NCBI RefSeq assembly: GCF_008364795.1
Contig: NZ_VTTM01000010.1
Location: 1 to 64,000, forward strand
Length of the DNA: 64,000 nt
Reading direction: 5' to 3'
Source of the DNA: Azospirillum oryzae
GTDB lineage: Bacteria; Pseudomonadota; Alphaproteobacteria; Azospirillales; Azospirillaceae
A program made the translations under genes and the position numbers. The notes beneath the pieces are model-generated. The model saw nothing but the letters and a program-made list of their open reading frames with translations. It ran no database searches and had not been told where the DNA came from. Of this stretch, positions 43,215 through 51,978 are shown in pieces; the stretch's first letter is position 1, and every line of letters starts with the position of its first letter.

Positions 43215-44663
43215 ATGGCGAACCAGAAAATGTTGGGCTTCGTGCACACCGCGCAGAAGATGCCCGACAAGCGGTCTGCCGCCGACCGCCGCCAGGACTT
43301 CGCGGAGATCTACGCCCGCTTCAGCGACGAGCGCGCCGGCGAGCAGGCCAACCGCTGCTCGCAGTGCGGCGTTCCCTTCTGCCAGGTGCACTGCCCGGTC
43401 TCCAACAACATCCCCGACTGGCTGAAGCTGACCGCCGAGGGGCGTCTGGAGGAGGCTTACGAGGTCTCCCAGGCCACCAACAACTTCCCCGAAATCTGCG
43501 GCCGCATCTGCCCGCAGGACCGGCTGTGCGAGGGCAACTGCGTCATCGAGCAGTCGACCCACGGCGCCGTCACCATCGGCTCGGTCGAGAAGTACATCAA
43601 CGACACCGCCTGGGAGAACGGCTGGGTCAAGCCGCGCAAGCCGGCCCGCGAGCTGGGCCTGTCGGTCGGCGTGATCGGCGCCGGCCCGGCCGGCCTCGCC
43701 GCCGCCGAGGAACTGCGCGCCAAGGGCTACGAGGTCCATGTCTACGACCGCCACGACCGCATGGGCGGCCTGCTGGTCTACGGCATCCCCGGCTTCAAGC
43801 TTGAGAAGGACGTCGTCGCCCGCCGCGTCCAGCGCCTGGCCGATGCCGGCGTCATCTTCCATTCGAATTTCGAGGTCGGCCGCGACGCCTCGCTGGCCGA
43901 GCTGCGCGAACGCCATGTGACGATCCTGGTCGCCACCGGCGTCTACAAGGCCCGCGACATCAAGGCCCCCGGCTCGGGTCTGAAGAACATCGTCCCGGCG
44001 CTGGAATACCTGACCACCTCCAACCGCGTCGGCCTGGGCGACTCCGTCGAGGCCTACGAGGACGGCTCGCTGAACGCCGCCGGCAAGAAGGTGGTGGTTC
44101 TGGGCGGTGGCGACACCGCGATGGACTGCGTGCGCACGGCGATCCGCCAGGGTGCGACGTCCGTCAAGTGCCTGTACCGCCGCGACCGCAAGAACATGCC
44201 GGGCTCGCAGCGCGAAGTGGCGCATGCCGAGGAAGAGGGCGTCGAGTTCGTCTGGCAGGCGGCTCCGGAAGCCTTCACCGGCGACGACGTGGTGACCGGT
44301 GTCCGCGCCGTCCGCATCCATCTGGGTGTCGCCGACGCCACCGGCCGCCAGACCCCGCAGGTGATCGAGGGCTCCGAGTTCACCGAGCCGGCCGACCTCG
44401 TCATCAAGGCGCTCGGCTTCGAGCCGGAGGATCTGCCGGGCATGTTCGGTTCGCCGGACCTGACCGTCACCCGCTGGGGCACGCTGCTGGTCGACCATCG
44501 CACCAAGATGACCAGCCTGGACGGCGTCTTCGCCGCCGGCGACATCGTCCGCGGCGCCTCGCTGGTGGTGTGGGCCATCCGCGACGGCCGCGACGCCGCC
44601 GACGCGATGCATGCCTACGCCCAGACCGTCGGCGCGCCCAAGCTGGCCGTCGCGGCCGAGTAA
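43215..44663 (+). CDS. gltD: Glutamate synthase (NADPH) small (beta) subunit
   Basis: The protein has 482 residues from the ATG at 43215, with AAGGAG upstream. Two Cys clusters near the N-terminus (CSQCGVPFCQVHC and CGRICPQDRLCEGNC) bind [4Fe-4S] centres. The FAD site is VGVIGAGPAGLAAAEEL, and the NADPH site is VVVLGGGDTAMDCVRTAI. A C-terminal AAGDIVRGASLVVWAIRDGR closes the FAD domain. It takes electrons from NADPH and passes them to the alpha subunit. It precedes gltB by 96 bp, the order seen in Azospirillum brasilense. The sequence matches that protein closely from memory. Confidence 0.98.
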   Translation: MANQKMLGFVHTAQKMPDKRSAADRRQDFAEIYARFSDERAGEQANRCSQCGVPFCQVHCPVSNNIPDWLKLTAEGRLEEAYEVSQATNNFPEICGRICPQDRLCEGNCVIEQSTHGAVTIGSVEKYINDTAWENGWVKPRKPARELGLSVGVIGAGPAGLAAAEELRAKGYEVHVYDRHDRMGGLLVYGIPGFKLEKDVVARRVQRLADAGVIFHSNFEVGRDASLAELRERHVTILVATGVYKARDIKAPGSGLKNIVPALEYLTTSNRVGLGDSVEAYEDGSLNAAGKKVVVLGGGDTAMDCVRTAIRQGATSVKCLYRRDRKNMPGSQREVAHAEEEGVEFVWQAAPEAFTGDDVVTGVRAVRIHLGVADATGRQTPQVIEGSEFTEPADLVIKALGFEPEDLPGMFGSPDLTVTRWGTLLVDHRTKMTSLDGVFAAGDIVRGASLVVWAIRDGRDAADAMHAYAQTVGAPKLAVAAE

Positions 44664-44703
44664 GCCACTCCTTCTTTTGACATCAGAACCACCGTCTACC
44701 CCA

Positions 44704-44725
44704 GGGGGCCTTCCCTTCGGCCCCC
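44704..44725. other. Hairpin between gltD and gltB
   Basis: GGGGGCC at 44704-44710 pairs with GGCCCCC at 44719-44725 around an 8-base loop in the 96-bp gap between the two subunit genes. No T-run follows. It may act as a stabiliser or processing site that sets the subunit ratio. This is an inference. Confidence 0.5.
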
Positions 44726-44759
44726 CAGGTCAACGTCCAGACTGTGAAAGGGTCGTTCC

Positions 44760-47700
44760 ATGACCACCGAGTTGAACCAGGGTGAGCAGTTCGTCGCCGA
44801 TTTCCGCGCCAACGCCGCGGCGCTGACCACTGCGCACGCCTACAATCCGGCCGACGAGCACGACGCCTGCGGCGTCGGCTTCATCGCCGCGATCGACGGC
44901 AAGCCCCGCCGTTCGGTGGTCGAGAAAGGCATCGAGGCCCTGAAGGCCGTCTGGCACCGTGGTGCGGTGGACGCCGACGGCAAGACCGGCGACGGCGCCG
45001 GCATCCATGTCCAGGTGCCGCAGAAGTTCTTCAAGGACCACGTCAAGGTCATCGGCCACACCCCGCCGGAGAACAACCTGGCGGTCGGTCAGGTCTTCCT
45101 GCCGCGCATCAGCCTGGACGCGCAGGAAGCCTGCCGCTGCATCGTCGAGACCGAGATCCTGGCCTTCGGCTACTACATCTACGGCTGGCGTCAGGTGCCG
45201 ATCAACGTCGACATCATCGGCGAGAAGGCCAACGCGACCCGGCCCGAGATCGAGCAGATCATCATCGGCAATTCCAAGGGCGTGTCGGACGAGCAGTTCG
45301 AACTCGACCTCTACATCATCCGCCGCCGGATCGAGAAGGCGGTGCATGGCGAGCAGATCAGCGACTTCTACATCTGCTCGCTGTCGGCGCGCTCGATCAT
45401 CTACAAGGGCATGTTCCTGGCCGAACAGCTGTCCACCTTCTATCCGGACCTGACCGACGAGCGTTTCGAGTCGTCCTTCGCCATCTACCACCAGCGCTAT
45501 TCGACCAACACCTTCCCGACCTGGCCGCTGGCCCAGCCCTTCCGCATGCTCGCCCACAACGGCGAGATCAACACGCTGAAGGGCAACGTCAACTGGATGA
45601 AGGCGCATGAGACGCGGATGGAGCATCCGGTGTTCGGCGCCAACATGGGCGACCTGAAGCCGGTGATCGGCGTCGGCCTGTCCGACTCCGGCGCGCTCGA
45701 CACCGTGTTCGAGGTGATGGTCCGCGCCGGCCGCAGCGCGCCGATGGTCAAGATGATGCTGGTGCCGCAGGCGCTGACCAGCTCGCAGACCACGCCGGAG
45801 AACCACAAGGCGCTGATCGCCTACTGCAACTCGGTGATGGAGCCGTGGGACGGCCCGGCGGCGCTGGCCATGACCGACGGCCGCTGGGTCGTCGGCGGCA
45901 TGGACCGCAACGGCCTGCGCCCGATGCGCTACACCATCACCACCGACGGCCTGATCATCGGCGGCTCCGAGACCGGCATGGTCAAGATCGAGGAGAACCA
46001 GGTGGTCGAAAAGGGCCGCCTCGGCCCGGGCGAGATGATCGCCGTCGACCTGCAGGCCGGCAAGCTGTTCAACGACCGTGAGCTGAAGGACCATCTGGCC
46101 GCCCAGAAGCCCTGGGGCCAGTGGGTCAAGAACACCACGCACCTGGACGAGCTGGTGAAGTCCGCCGCGCTGAAGGGCGAGGCGTCGGAGATGGAGAAGG
46201 AGGAGCTGCGCCGTCGCCAGATGGCCTTCGGCCTCGCCATGGAAGACATGGAGCTGATCCTCCACCCGATGGCGGAGGACGGCAAGGAAGCCGTCGGCTC
46301 GATGGGTGACGACAGCCCGATCGCCGTGCTGTCGGACAAGTACCGCGGCCTGCACCACTTCTTCCGCCAGAACTTCTCCCAGGTCACCAATCCGCCGATC
46401 GACTCGCTTCGCGAGCGCCGGGTGATGAGCCTGAAGACGCGGCTGGGCAACCTCGGCAACATCCTGGACGAGGATGAGAGCCAGACCCGGTTGCTGCAAC
46501 TCGACAGCCCGGTGCTGACCACCGCCGAATTCCGCGCCATGCGCGCCTATATGGGCGAGACGGCGGCGGAGATCGACGCGACCTTCCCGGTCGACGGCGG
46601 CCCCGACGCCCTGCGCGACGCGCTGCGCCGCATCCGCCAGGAGGCGGAGGACGCCGTGCGCGGCGGCGCCAACCACGTCATCCTGACCGACGAGGCGATG
46701 GGCCCGGCCCGCGCCGCCATCCCGGCCATCCTGGCGACCGGTGCGGTCCACACCCACCTGATCCGCTCCAACCTGCGCACCTTCACCTCGCTGAACCTGC
46801 GCACGGCGGAATGCCTGGACACCCATTACTTCGCGGTGCTGATCGGCGTCGGCGCCACCACCGTCAACGCCTATCTGGCGCAGGAAGCGGTGGCGGAGCG
46901 CCAGCGCCGCGGCCTGCTCGGCTCGCTGTCGCTGGAAAAGGCGATGACGAACTACAAGAAGGCGATCGACGACGGCCTGCTGAAGATCATGTCCAAGATG
47001 GGCATCTCGGTCATCAGCAGCTACCGCGGCGGCGGCAACTTCGAGGCCATCGGCCTCAGCCGCGCCCTGGTCGCCGAGCATTTCCCGGCGATGGTCAGCC
47101 GCATTTCCGGCATCGGCCTGAACGGCATCCAGAAGAAGGTCCTGGAGCAGCATGCGCTGGCCTATGCCGGCGAGGCGCTGCCCCTGCCGGTCGGCGGCTT
47201 CTACCGCTTCCGCAAGTCGGGCGACCGCCATGGCTGGGAGGGTGGGATCATCCACACCCTGCAGCAGGCCGTCACCAACGACAGCTACACCACCTTCAAG
47301 AAGTATTCGGAGCAGGTGAACAAGCGGCCGCCGATGCAGCTGCGCGACCTCTTGGAGTTCCGCACCACCAAGGCCGCCGTTCCGGTGGACGAGGTGGAGA
47401 GCATCACCGCCATCCGCAAGCGCTTCATCACGCCGGGCATGTCGATGGGCGCCCTGTCGCCCGAGGCGCACGGCACGCTGAACGTCGCGATGAACCGCAT
47501 CGGCGCCAAGTCCGACTCGGGCGAGGGCGGTGAGGATCCGGCGCGCTTCCGCCCGGACAAGAACGGCGACAACTGGAACTCCGCCATCAAGCAGGTGGCG
47601 TCGGGCCGCTTCGGCGTCACCGCCGAGTACCTGAACCAGTGCCGCGAGCTGGAGATCAAGGTCGCCCAGGGCGCCAAGCCCGGCGAGGGCGGCCAGCTGC

Positions 47701-49307
47701 CCGGTTTCAAGGTGACGGAGATGATCGCGCGGCTGCGTCACTCGACGCCGGGCGTCATGCTCATCAGCCCGCCGCCGCACCACGACATCTACTCGATCGA
47801 GGATCTGGCGCAGCTCATCTATGACCTGAAGCAGATCAACCCGGACGCCAAGGTCACGGTGAAGCTGGTCAGCCGGTCGGGCATCGGCACCATCGCCGCC
47901 GGCGTGGCGAAGGCGAATGCCGACATCATCCTGATCTCCGGCAACTCCGGCGGCACCGGCGCCAGCCCGCAGACCTCGATCAAGTTCGCCGGCCTGCCCT
48001 GGGAGATGGGCCTGTCGGAGGTGCATCAGGTCCTGACGCTGAACAAGCTGCGCCACCGCGTGCGGCTGCGCACCGATGGCGGCCTGAAGACCGGCCGCGA
48101 CATCGTCATCGCCGCCATGCTGGGCGCGGAAGAGTTTGGCATCGGCACCGCCAGCCTGATCGCCATGGGCTGCATCATGGTCCGGCAGTGCCATTCCAAC
48201 ACCTGCCCGGTCGGCGTCTGCGTCCAGGACGAGAAGCTGCGCGAAAAGTTCGTCGGCACGCCGGAGAAGGTGGTCAACCTCTTCACCTTCCTGGCCGAAG
48301 AGGTCCGCGAGATCCTGGCCCGCCTGGGCTTCCGCTCGCTGACCGAGGTGATCGGCCGCACCGACCTGCTGCATCAGGTCAGCCGCGGCGGCGCCCACCT
48401 CGACGACCTCGACCTCAACCCGCTGCTGGCCCAGGTCGATCCGGGCGAGAACGCGCGCTACTGCACGCTGCAGGGCCGCAACGAGGTGCCGGACACGCTG
48501 GACGCCCGCATCGTCGCCGATGCCCGCCCGCTGTTCGAGGAAGGCGAGAAGATGCAGCTCGCCTACAACGCCCGCAACACGCAGCGCGCCATCGGCACGC
48601 GGCTGTCGTCGATGGTCACGCGGAAGTTCGGGATGTTCGGGCTGCAGCCCGGGCACATCACCGTCCGCCTGCGCGGCACCGCCGGCCAGTCGCTGGGCGC
48701 CTTCGCCGTCCAGGGCATCAAGCTGGAGGTGATGGGCGACGCCAACGACTATGTCGGCAAGGGCCTGTCGGGCGGCACCATCGTCGTCCGTCCGGCGACC
48801 AGCAGCCCGCTGGAGTCGAACAAGAACACCATCATCGGCAACACGGTGCTGTACGGCGCCACCGCCGGCAAGCTGTTCGCCGCCGGTCAGGCCGGTGAGC
48901 GCTTCGCGGTGCGCAACTCCGGCGCCACCGTGGTGGTGGAGGGCTGCGGCTCCAACGGCTGCGAGTACATGACGGGAGGCACGGCGGTGATCCTGGGCAA
49001 GGTCGGCGACAACTTCGCCGCCGGCATGACCGGGGGCATGGCCTACCTGTACGACCCGGAAGACTCGCTGCCGCTGCACATCAACGAGGAAAGCGTCATC
49101 TTCCAGCGGATCGAGGTGCCGCATTACGAGGCCCAGCTCCGCGCCCTGATCGAGGAGCATGTCGCCGAGACGCAGAGCCGTTTCGCCGCCGAGATCCTGA
49201 ACGATTGGCAGCGTGAACTCGGCCACTTCTGGCAGGTGGTCCCGAAGGAGATGCTGCACCGTCTGGCCGTGCCGGTGACCCTGCCGCGCGCCATCCCGGC
49301 GGAGTGA
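44760..49307 (+). CDS. gltB: Glutamate synthase (NADPH) large (alpha) subunit
   Basis: The protein has 1515 residues. The first 36 residues are a propeptide. Cys37 (DEHDACGVGF) becomes the N-terminal nucleophile of the type II glutaminase domain. The central domain leads to the FMN/synthase barrel (about residues 820-1200, with PPPHHDIYSIEDLAQLIYDL and SGNSGGTGASPQTSIKFAGL). It has a [3Fe-4S] cluster with CIMVRQCHSNTCPVGVC, and a C-terminal beta-helix with repeated GGxI-type turns (YVGKGLSGGTIVVRP, MTGGTAVILGKVGDNFAAGM). It makes two glutamates from glutamine and 2-oxoglutarate. The sequence is very close to the A. brasilense enzyme. Confidence 0.98.
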   Translation: MTTELNQGEQFVADFRANAAALTTAHAYNPADEHDACGVGFIAAIDGKPRRSVVEKGIEALKAVWHRGAVDADGKTGDGAGIHVQVPQKFFKDHVKVIGHTPPENNLAVGQVFLPRISLDAQEACRCIVETEILAFGYYIYGWRQVPINVDIIGEKANATRPEIEQIIIGNSKGVSDEQFELDLYIIRRRIEKAVHGEQISDFYICSLSARSIIYKGMFLAEQLSTFYPDLTDERFESSFAIYHQRYSTNTFPTWPLAQPFRMLAHNGEINTLKGNVNWMKAHETRMEHPVFGANMGDLKPVIGVGLSDSGALDTVFEVMVRAGRSAPMVKMMLVPQALTSSQTTPENHKALIAYCNSVMEPWDGPAALAMTDGRWVVGGMDRNGLRPMRYTITTDGLIIGGSETGMVKIEENQVVEKGRLGPGEMIAVDLQAGKLFNDRELKDHLAAQKPWGQWVKNTTHLDELVKSAALKGEASEMEKEELRRRQMAFGLAMEDMELILHPMAEDGKEAVGSMGDDSPIAVLSDKYRGLHHFFRQNFSQVTNPPIDSLRERRVMSLKTRLGNLGNILDEDESQTRLLQLDSPVLTTAEFRAMRAYMGETAAEIDATFPVDGGPDALRDALRRIRQEAEDAVRGGANHVILTDEAMGPARAAIPAILATGAVHTHLIRSNLRTFTSLNLRTAECLDTHYFAVLIGVGATTVNAYLAQEAVAERQRRGLLGSLSLEKAMTNYKKAIDDGLLKIMSKMGISVISSYRGGGNFEAIGLSRALVAEHFPAMVSRISGIGLNGIQKKVLEQHALAYAGEALPLPVGGFYRFRKSGDRHGWEGGIIHTLQQAVTNDSYTTFKKYSEQVNKRPPMQLRDLLEFRTTKAAVPVDEVESITAIRKRFITPGMSMGALSPEAHGTLNVAMNRIGAKSDSGEGGEDPARFRPDKNGDNWNSAIKQVASGRFGVTAEYLNQCRELEIKVAQGAKPGEGGQLPGFKVTEMIARLRHSTPGVMLISPPPHHDIYSIEDLAQLIYDLKQINPDAKVTVKLVSRSGIGTIAAGVAKANADIILISGNSGGTGASPQTSIKFAGLPWEMGLSEVHQVLTLNKLRHRVRLRTDGGLKTGRDIVIAAMLGAEEFGIGTASLIAMGCIMVRQCHSNTCPVGVCVQDEKLREKFVGTPEKVVNLFTFLAEEVREILARLGFRSLTEVIGRTDLLHQVSRGGAHLDDLDLNPLLAQVDPGENARYCTLQGRNEVPDTLDARIVADARPLFEEGEKMQLAYNARNTQRAIGTRLSSMVTRKFGMFGLQPGHITVRLRGTAGQSLGAFAVQGIKLEVMGDANDYVGKGLSGGTIVVRPATSSPLESNKNTIIGNTVLYGATAGKLFAAGQAGERFAVRNSGATVVVEGCGSNGCEYMTGGTAVILGKVGDNFAAGMTGGMAYLYDPEDSLPLHINEESVIFQRIEVPHYEAQLRALIEEHVAETQSRFAAEILNDWQRELGHFWQVVPKEMLHRLAVPVTLPRAIPAE

Positions 49308-49357
49308 CGAAGACTCCCCCTGCCCCGCCCTTACCGGCGGGGCGGCGGGTAGACATG

Positions 49358-49395
49358 AAAACGGCGCGCCATCCGGCAGGACGGCGCGCCGTTTT
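49358..49395 (+). terminator. Strong intrinsic terminator after gltB
   Basis: AAAACGGCGCGCC at 49358-49370 pairs with GGCGCGCCGTTTT at 49383-49395, followed by T. It lies about 50 bp after the gltB stop and close to the convergent acetyltransferase gene, so it may serve both strands. Confidence 0.9.
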
Positions 49396-49410
49396 TCATT
49401 TGCCGTAGCG

Positions 49411-49953
49411 TCAACCGGCGGTCGGGGGCAGGTCCAGCGCCATGACGATGCTGTCGAACTGCACGCCCGGCGCCAGGATCACCGAGCGGCGGCCGACAGG
49501 ATGGAAGCCGGCAGACGCATAGAAGCGCTCGGCGACGAGGCTCGACAGGCACTCCAGCCGGCGAACACCGGCAACCCCGGCCTCCTCGATGCAGCGGCCG
49601 AGAAGCGCAGAGCCGACACCCCGGCGCAGATAACCGGGGTGGGTGGCGAAATGCCGGATGTGGCCGACCTTTGGGTCGACCGGCTGGCAGGGCGGCCCCG
49701 GCGGCTCGCGGGTCCAGCCGCCGCAGCCGACAATAGCGCTGTCCGCGGCGCCGTCGGCGGTGACCGCCAGATGATAGGTGCCCGACCGCAGCAGCAGCGG
49801 GTTGGCCTTCATCATCGCCGGCAGGGCGCGCTCCAGCACGTCCGCAGGATAGCCTGCGGCCATCAGCGGCGGGTAGGACGCCCGGAGCAGTCCGCTGACC
49901 GCCTCGGCATCCTCCAGTCCCGCCAGCCGGATGGTGAAGCCCGCATCGCTCAC
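49411..49953 (-). CDS. GNAT-family N-acetyltransferase
   Basis: The protein has 180 residues from a GTG at 49953 that overlaps the stop of the upstream GST gene by 4 bp (GTGA). The GNAT acetyl-CoA site is visible at HIRHFATHPGYLRRGVGSAL (R-x2-G-x-G/A), followed by ECLSSLVAERFYASAGFHPV. N-terminal FTIRLAGLEDAEAVSGLLRA is typical. The substrate is unknown. Coupling with the GST suggests a shared stress or detoxification role. Confidence 0.88.
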   Translation of the reverse strand: MSDAGFTIRLAGLEDAEAVSGLLRASYPPLMAAGYPADVLERALPAMMKANPLLLRSGTYHLAVTADGAADSAIVGCGGWTREPPGPPCQPVDPKVGHIRHFATHPGYLRRGVGSALLGRCIEEAGVAGVRRLECLSSLVAERFYASAGFHPVGRRSVILAPGVQFDSIVMALDLPPTAG

Positions 49954-50600
49954 GGTTCGAATTCCCACGGCTCCGCCTTGGCCGCCGCGATCCAGTCCCG
50001 CATCGCCGGCAGGGCCAGAACCGCGTCCATATAGGCGCGCGACTCGGGCGAAACCGCGACGCCATAGGTCTGCAGCCGCGTCACCACCGGGGCGAACATG
50101 GCATCGGCGATGGTGAAGGCGCCGAACAGGAACAGCCCGCCCGCCGGTTTGCCGAAGCGGGTGCGGGCGTCGGCCCACAGCGCCTCGATCCGGGCGATGT
50201 CGGCGGCGGTCGCCTCGGTCATGCCCTCGCCCTTCCGGTCGCGCTTGAGGTCCATCGACATGGTGCTGCGCAGCGAGACGAAGCCGGAATGCATCTCCGC
50301 CGATACCGCCCGCGCCACCGCGCGTGCCGCCCGGTCCGCCGGCCACAGTTGGGCCTCGGGCGCCAGTTCCGCCACATACTCGCAGATCGCCAGCGAATCC
50401 CAGACGGTCAGGCCGTCATGGATCAGGGTGGGCACGCGCCCCGACGGCGAATGCTCGGCGATGCGCGCGGCGGTGTCCGGCTGGCGCAGAGGGATGACGG
50501 TCTCGGCAAAGCTCAGCCCGGCCTGCTTGAGCGCCAGCCAGGGGCGCAACGACCAGGACGAATAGGTCTTGTTCCCCATCACCAGGGTCAGGTCGGACAT
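49950..50600 (-). CDS. Glutathione S-transferase family protein
   Basis: The protein has 216 residues from the ATG at 50600, with AAGG upstream. The N-terminal thioredoxin fold has LTLVMGNKTYSSWSLRPWLA and SGRVPTLIHDGLTVWDSLAI, including the glutathione-binding cis-Pro and the Asp-Ser pair. The C-terminal helical domain has FLFGAFTIADAMFAPVVTRL. The active residue is probably one of the Ser in YSSWS. It is followed by a translationally coupled acetyltransferase. Confidence 0.92.
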   Translation of the reverse strand: MSDLTLVMGNKTYSSWSLRPWLALKQAGLSFAETVIPLRQPDTAARIAEHSPSGRVPTLIHDGLTVWDSLAICEYVAELAPEAQLWPADRAARAVARAVSAEMHSGFVSLRSTMSMDLKRDRKGEGMTEATAADIARIEALWADARTRFGKPAGGLFLFGAFTIADAMFAPVVTRLQTYGVAVSPESRAYMDAVLALPAMRDWIAAAKAEPWEFEP

Positions 50601-50823
50601 CGGGCTGCACCTTTCAGGACACGTAAGCTGCGGGGGCGTGAGCATGACCTGCCACCGGGGCCGTAGCAAGCCCTCCGGTTGCGCCGGGACAAGCATCTGC
50701 TCCGTCCGCGCGACAATGCCTTTCCGGGCATTTCTTCGGAGCGGGTATAGTGTACGGCCGGATGGGCGGGCGAACTGTCCATCCGCGACATAAACCGATC
50801 TCTTACGTCACGCGAGGCACTCC

Positions 50824-51501
50824 ATGACCCGGAAACTGTTCTGGGACGATCCTTACCGCACCCGCCTGGAGACCCGCATAGCCGAGGTGGACGGCGACGA
50901 GGTCACGTTGGAGGCCACTATCCTCTACGCGCTGTCCGGCGGGCAGGAGAGCGATGCCGGCACGGTCGGCGGTTTCGAGGTGCTGGAAGCCCGCAAGGAC
51001 GGCCGCGAGATCCGCTACAGGCTTGCGCCGAGCCATGGGCTGGCTCCCGGCGACCCGGTTGCGGTGGCGATCGACTGGGAGCGCCGCTACCGGCTGATGC
51101 GCCTGCACTTCGCGGCCGAGATCGTGCTCGAACTGGTGATGGCCCGCCTGCCCGGCATCCACAAGGTCGGCGCCCACATCGCCGCCGACAAGGCCCGCAT
51201 CGACTTCGCCTGGAACGAGCCGCTGACCCCGCTGCTGCCCGACTTCACCGAACAGGCGGCCCGCATCGTCGCCGCCGACACCCCCATCCTGAGCGGCTTC
51301 AGCGACGAGACCGCCGAGCGCCGCTTCTGGGAGATCCCCGGCTTCGCCCGGGTTCCCTGCGGCGGCACCCATCTGCGCCGGACGGGCGAGATCGGGGCGC
51401 TGACGCTCAAGCGTCGCAACACCGGCAAGGGCAAGGAGCGGATCGAAATCGCGCTGGTCGATGCTCGGCCGTCAGCGATGCCTCAGTCGGAAAGCGACTA
51501 G
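50824..51501 (+). CDS. Alanyl-tRNA editing (AlaX-like) protein
   Basis: The protein has 225 residues. The N-terminal beta domain (TLEATILYALSGGQESDAGT, the GGGQP-type loop) precedes an editing core with DWERRYRLMRLHFAAEIVLE and a C-terminal ARVPCGGTHLRRTGEIGAL. The Cys-x3-His of the zinc site is present as CGGTH. The first zinc motif, normally HxxxH, reads HFAAE here, so one ligand appears to be Glu. It should hydrolyse Ser- or Gly-tRNA-Ala in trans. The gene is isolated. Confidence 0.88.
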   Translation: MTRKLFWDDPYRTRLETRIAEVDGDEVTLEATILYALSGGQESDAGTVGGFEVLEARKDGREIRYRLAPSHGLAPGDPVAVAIDWERRYRLMRLHFAAEIVLELVMARLPGIHKVGAHIAADKARIDFAWNEPLTPLLPDFTEQAARIVAADTPILSGFSDETAERRFWEIPGFARVPCGGTHLRRTGEIGALTLKRRNTGKGKERIEIALVDARPSAMPQSESD

Positions 51502-51698
51502 GTCCCTGATCGCCAAGGGACGCTCGCAACGTGCCCGGCATCGGCACGCCTGCCCTCCTGCATCCTCCCGGTTCATCCAACCGCTGGCGGCTATCCCTCC
51601 CTGTGATAGGATATTTTGCCTACAGGGTTGGGAGGGTCGCGGCATGTCCCCGATGCGTCGTTCCATTGCAGCCGATCGTCCCGCGCCCGTCCGGCACG

Positions 51699-51844
51699 GG
51701 AACGCTGGAACATCGCCGGAAACCTGTTTCACGGTGTTTCATCCGTTCCATCCACTCCCGTCGAAACGGCGTCACGGCCGGACCATGCTGGCCGGATGGA
51801 ACAGTGGAACATGGCTGGAAAACCGTTCCACCCTGTTCCATCCG
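51699..51844. repeat. Duplicated hairpin element in a 477-bp gene-free stretch
   Basis: The stretch 51502-51978 has no convincing gene. Within it two imperfect copies of about 47 bp start at 51699 and 51797. Each folds back on itself: in the second, TGGAACAG-TGGAAC pairs with GTTCCACCCTGTTCCA. In the first, the same positions pair partly through G-U. An extra 9-bp inverted repeat (GTTCCATCC at 51745, GGATGGAAC at 51795) joins the two copies. Its role is unknown. Confidence 0.6.
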
Positions 51845-51978
51845 CCGACTTTCACAGCCCGCCCATGCCTGCCCGGCGCATCGCACCCCTTTCCAGCCGG
51901 CCATCGGCGCGCCATCCTTGGGGGATGGGCATCCGTGTCGGATGCGTGACGTGATCTCGTGAGAAGGATTCCCCAGTC

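Noticed and set aside
44730..49259. 1509-codon minus-strand frame
   Set aside because: It is entirely antisense to gltB, which is unmistakable. Long antisense frames are expected in GC-rich DNA.
51461..51962. Overlapping frames of 94-162 codons after the alanyl-tRNA editing gene
   Set aside because: They are Arg/Pro/His-rich, overlap each other in several frames and lie over the hairpin repeats. None has a good ribosome site.
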